Of a stretch of DNA of 64,000 nt, positions 24,875-30,800 are shown in pieces. The stretch is from Reticulitermes speratus (lineage: Eukaryota > Arthropoda > Insecta > Blattodea > Rhinotermitidae): the NCBI GenBank assembly GCA_021186555.1, contig JAJKFL010000042.1, positions 9,897,781 to 9,961,780 of the forward strand. Direction: 5' to 3'. A model generated the notes under the pieces. The model did no database searches. It saw only the letters and a program-made list of their open reading frames with translations, and was not told where the DNA came from. The number at the start of each line of letters is the position of its first letter. Position 1 is the first letter of the stretch. A program made the position numbers and the translations under genes.

Positions 24875-27800
24875 AGTCCCCGACTTACGTCAGTGGATCG
24901 TTCCGCAACGCTATGCGTAAGTCGATTTTTACGTAACTCGGAGCCATGTTTTATTGTATACCTTATACACAACAATAATAATTGATATAATAATTAATAA
25001 TAATTTTAATAACAATTAATAAAAACATAATAATAATAATTAATAATCGATGCTGGAGTCACTGTCGTATTCAATTGAGGCAGAGGCAGGGGTGGGTGGG
25101 TAGTGTGGTAGTGGTAGTGGTAGTAGTGGTAGTAGTGGTGGTAGTGGCACAAGAAGATTTTACGTAAGTCCGGATCTACGTACGTCGGAGCTACGTCAGT
25201 CGGTGTGGTGGTGGTTGTAGTGGTAGTAGTGGTGGTAGTGGCACAAGAAGATTTTACGTAAGTCCGGATCTACGTACGCCGGAGCTACGTAAGTCGGGGT
25301 CCGTCTCTGTGTATATATATATATATATACACACATACACAGAATGTCCCACAAGCCAAGAATCACGTGGCACTTTCAAGTTTTGTCACGGCTGTTACAA
25401 AATGTGCTCAATACATCCAGCACTCATGGCACTGTCTACGCGCTTTGGGAAAATGGAGTGAACTGTTTGTGGTGTGATGTCACTAGACACAATGACAATT
25501 TGATCCTGAAGATGTTCGACACTGAATATTTTCACAGGAACTAAGGGATATTTGTATGTTAATACTGTACGTAATAGGATCCTATCCTTGCAAATATATA
25601 ATGCCTTCGCTCAGGCCAAAGGATCATGCACGTTGCAAACAACACAATAAATTGCAATACAAATAAAGAAACAAATCGAACAGTAAGTATGCCACTTTGG
25701 AAGAAAGATTTTGAACTACTGATCCGCATGTCGATCATTTATTTTTTTTTCGGTCCAATAAAACTCTATTTTGTGCAAATGTAGCACTTCACTAGTTTCT
25801 TACTCAAATTTAAAAGAGACTTCTTCTTGTTGAATGGCAATCCCGGAATTAATTTCACGTGTGCATCTTGCATCATTGGTTATCGTGCTGCCCCAAGAGC
25901 TGAAATATTCCACATTCTTCTGTTGTTTCTGATCTATCATCTGTACTGGGGATGGCTGCCTTGAGATTCTCATTACCTTGGTTTTTCCACATTTACTTCC
26001 ATTCTATAGCATCTTCTAATTTCAATCAGTCTATCAATCATGCCATGTTGTACCGTTCTTTCTTTATCCCGTAGCACAAGGTCATTGCATATTTCACTGC
26101 GAATCTATATTGTGTATCCAATAGAAAATGGGTACTTAGATCTGAAAATGTGGATTCATGCCAGGCAGATAGTGGTTAGATGGTCGAACACAATAAGCTA
26201 CTAGTCACGTGATTAGTTCAACGAATCACAGTCTTTTCTTCGAAGTTAACTTGCCTTCCGTAGCTATCAAGGAATTCCCTGCATTTTATAGACACCAAAG
26301 TTTCAACATTACCCTCACAACGGCCCGCCATAGAACCCTATCCAGAGCGAGATTAATCTAATCCACACTATCCTATACTATTTCTTTATTATCCATTTAA
26401 ATATTACCCGTCCTTCTACGTCTGGGTCTCCCAAATAGTCCTTTCCCTCACGGGTCAAACTAAAATGCTCTATGCATGATTCCTCATGTCCGCATACTTG
26501 ATACCGAACGTAACAGACACCAATATAAATATCATTGGCTATGTTTTCAGCTAGCAGAACCTTAAAACTGAATTCTTACGATTTCAAAACTTTGAAAATA
26601 AATACGGACAGCGAGTCAGGCAGGATCTAGGAAAGACGAAACGGCACGTGCCATGTTCGAACACAGGATCCAGTGGGAAGGAAGGTAGGCAGGAAATCCC
26701 TTTCCTGCATAATGTACAGATAAACGTGCCCCTTTAAATTCTGCAGTATCCCAAGGCTTGGAATTGTGAGGCGATGCAAGAGATGATACGGACATAACCT
26801 CTGTGAACTGAGGCATACAGAGTCACAGGGTCGTATTACGAGGAGGTCGTTGGGGGTTCGAGCTCCCGCAACAGAAATTTGTTAAGGGAAAGTTTGCCTA
26901 TGCTCAATTAATCAAGCACAAGAGAGATAACATGAAGGAACAATTGTCTGTCAGTTTAAGCACCACGTAATGATGGCATATAGGGGAGTGGAGGAATATC
27001 TCCACGCATTCTTGATACCGGAACTAGGCTGACGTTATTTGTCAGTTTCGGGCCCCGGTCGCTTTACGTCTGGGAAAGAGACCCCGGTGTCCAACAAATA
27101 GGAGGTTGGGTGGTCCCCGGAGCCGGTCTGCACGTTTCGGAGTAGAGAAAAATTCTCTTGCCTCTGCCGGGAATCGAACTACGATTACTCGGTCGTCCGA
27201 CATATATCCTAGTCACTATACTGAGTTATCCGGGCTTCTCACCGAAGCAGAAATGACGTAGCCTACAGGCTTTTATGGAGGGCGAGGAAATGTACTTCCA
27301 GTTCCACATTTTTTTTTACCTCTAACACTGGATGGGGCGGATTCAAGCCCCGGCCGCTTTCGTCCCGGGGAGAAAGCCCACGGTACCATTATAGAGGCGG
27401 CTGGTTGGGCCCCAGAGGGGGTCTGAACACAGTGGCGATCAGGAAAACCTCTGTCCTTGCCGGAAATCGAATATCTACAATATATTATCCTTATATCGTG
27501 TGGTTTTCTACTGCTGTTGTATGCTGGATTTTCGTATCTGATGAACATTAAATGAACTGGACAAATACGAAATTTTAGGAAAAGATGAAAATAAAACAGT
27601 TCGAGATAAAGAAAATAGCCAAAAGTTACATAGAAAAGAAGTGATTACGTTACAACATCTGAAATGTTTTGTTTATAATTTTATACGGATGTTTTAATGG
27701 GTGTACTGGTAAACACGAACGGTAGAGTGAGGTACAGGATGTTTAAAAATATTGTTTGTAGAACTAGACCTAAAGGCTTGCGAACTGAAAAAAGCCTGGC

Positions 27801-30800
27801 GTTAACGGAAGCATTGTTCTGTACAATTTGACTCAGCTCAGAAATATTTCATATTTGACATTTTCGTATTTTAACTTATGTTTGTTTCCCAAATATCCAC
27901 TTCACCCCTTGAAGACGCCTATCTATTTAAGGGTGTAGTATCAGGATGTTGTCTATAGCCTATTTCTAAATGCATTATTCAGTTTTGGGGATTTTTCAAG
28001 TAGCTAGTTTTGGATTTGTGTTTATGCGAAAAAAAAAAATAGATGAACTCAAATGAGTCATAAGTGTTAAGGTAAAAAGATAAAAGGCAAACTTCACCCT
28101 ATAACAGCCATGAAGGTCCAGAGGGGGAGCAGAGGTATAGTTCTACTCTTTCTTTAACCTTGGTGTTACATAGGGGTGGGTGGTCAACGCCACGCTCCGG
28201 TCGCTTTACCCCATGAAATAACCCAGTATCCCTTGCTGGGTGGGCCCCAGGGCTGGTCTGGACGGATGCGAGAAATCTCGCTCCCAAAGGCATTTGATCC
28301 CCGGAACGGTCAGCCTGTAGCGAGTAGCTGTAGTGACTATGCTATCCTGGCCCATAATAGGTATTAGGTAAAGTTTTAATTTTGAGTCTTGTAATCTAGA
28401 AATTAAAGGGTATGGACAATACTCGTAACATACCTTAGACATGTATATAAAACACATCTATGTTCTACTTCAAAACCTGTAAGACGCGTTAGATGGCTGC
28501 TGGGTATACCGCCCTTACAGGTTGGATGGGGGATTCAGATACACTTGTAAGCTAAAGCACTACAAACCAGCATAAAGGAACATGAGATAATATATTAGAA
28601 GTATTTAAACATTTATCTTCCTTTTATCTTAGCTCTATTTTTAAACTCTTTGTTCATATGTTTTATTGTTTACAAACTACGTCAATGGTTTTACCCAGAC
28701 GTAACGCAGGGGTTAACTAACCGCAGAACCTCTGTGCCAAAAACTTTTACACTTGTTATTAACAGTTAAGACCTTCATAAGATATCCCATGTGTATAATA
28801 TATCTATGTTTTCCATGATGATGACGACCGTTTTAACGGACGAAACATGTCAGAAAAATGTGTTTTATAACTATGATACTACGGTCGTGCTATAATGGTG
28901 ATGAATAAATACCTCTAAGTCTAGTAAAGGTAAAGCAATCCATTACAGACCTGGACAGACCCTTAGGGTTCCAGGAGGTTGAGGCTCGCAGGTTTCTAGA
29001 CAATCGGCACATGAAGGTGGTAAAGTTGTCAGCCCTACGAACCGGCCGCCTTCACCCCCAGGAAATATTCCTGGTACTCATTTCTGTTAGAGGCTGAGTC
29101 GACCCCAGGACCATAGTGCGACCGAAACGATTATGTCAAGGAAAAATTCCAATGACACCATCGCGAATCGAACCCGCGACGTTCCAGTTTGTAGCGTAGT
29201 GCCTCAACCAACTGCGCCACCGCGCGCCCCCCTCTAAGTCTAGTACACGTATAAAATGTTTTATCTTTAAGAAGATGCTGATTTTTATGTAACCAAATAC
29301 AGGCAGTTGTTTAGGTAACGCTGGTGTCTGTAACTCAAAACTAAGCAGACACAAGGCGACTGGATGACAGCGCATAATTACGTTTCTTCTAATCCTTTAC
29401 GTTATGTAATGGGTTAGCATCATAATGGCTTTAGTAAAAAGCCGAAACACGTTACTAGTTATTATAAACAAAAATAAACTGCTACTCAGTAAAGTTGTGT
29501 CGACTAGGGAAACGTTACTTTTGAATGCATAATAAATTTTGAAGGTTGTGAAAGGAAACAGTCGTGGCCGAATTAAAGCTAAGCCTCTTTATTCGGGTGA
29601 GGGACTGAGAAACCACAAAGACCTGTCATCCGAAAGGAGATTCGAATCAAGAACCTTCCGAATACAAGTCAAAAGCGTTACAGTTTCAGTATATTTGTTA
29701 CGGTAAATAGACAGGACGTAACACTTGGAAAAGGAAATGATTAACATATATGCCAGTTAAGGTAACCGATACCATTCGTAATGAAATGTTAACGTACGTT
29801 CCTTTCGCTTAAACTTCCCGCACCTCCCCCCCCCACACCCGTGCCGGAGAGACACTGCTACCGGAATCAAGACATTACGTTCACATGCATTGTTTAGTTA
29901 AACGTTTAGCGAGTGAAAGAAAAATAATTTAATGTTCAAGGTGAAACGTCTCAATGGTACCTTCACATTCACGTGAATAGACGCAGAAGGGGCACGAGGC
30001 AGACGGTGTATCAGGACAGCTGGGCGCGCAAGTGTTCCTCTGTGTACCGATCGATCCTTTAAATTTGAATAACACCCATTACAGTGACCAGCCAGTGGCT
30101 GGACAGCCAAAAAAGTTGGCGTTCGATTCCCGGCAAAGATTTTTCTGTTTGCCACCTCGCCCAGACCGGGTTTGTGGCCCATCCAACTTCCTACACAACG
30201 GGTAACACGGGCTCTTCCACCGTGACTAAGGGTGTGTGGGCGTGGAGCCAAGACCTCACCTCCACGTAATGGCGAAGGTCAAGAAAGATCGGCTACACAC
30301 CCCAACCCCTATCTTAATGGCGTGATGTGTAATTAACCACACAGATGAATTAATTACATCTTTATCTGTAGTCACTAGAGTTACGATATAACACTCATCA
30401 TAGAGATACTACTCGCCTTTTTTCTGCACACGGGTACTCATACAGGCTTACTGTTCATACCAGAATGACCACACAATACAGGTGTACATCAGTAATGTAC
30501 AATATCAGATTATTTAACTTACCAGTAAAACGCAATTTTATCTCCGAGTCCATTTTTAACATTTCGGTCTAGCAAATTGTAGCAAATATTTGTAGTGGCT
30601 CCTTCCATCCATTTTATATGAATTGGTCCCTTCGTGATGTCGAAATTATAGGAGAAGAACTTGGATGGAGATGCTGGAGTCTCCCAATGAAACTGTTTGG
30701 CGATGTCAGCCCAGAATTCCTCAGGAGTATCGATCGAACGTTTGTACATATCCGCGTACTGTTTCATTGTGCTGATGTGCGATTTCCGTGAGACGGACGA

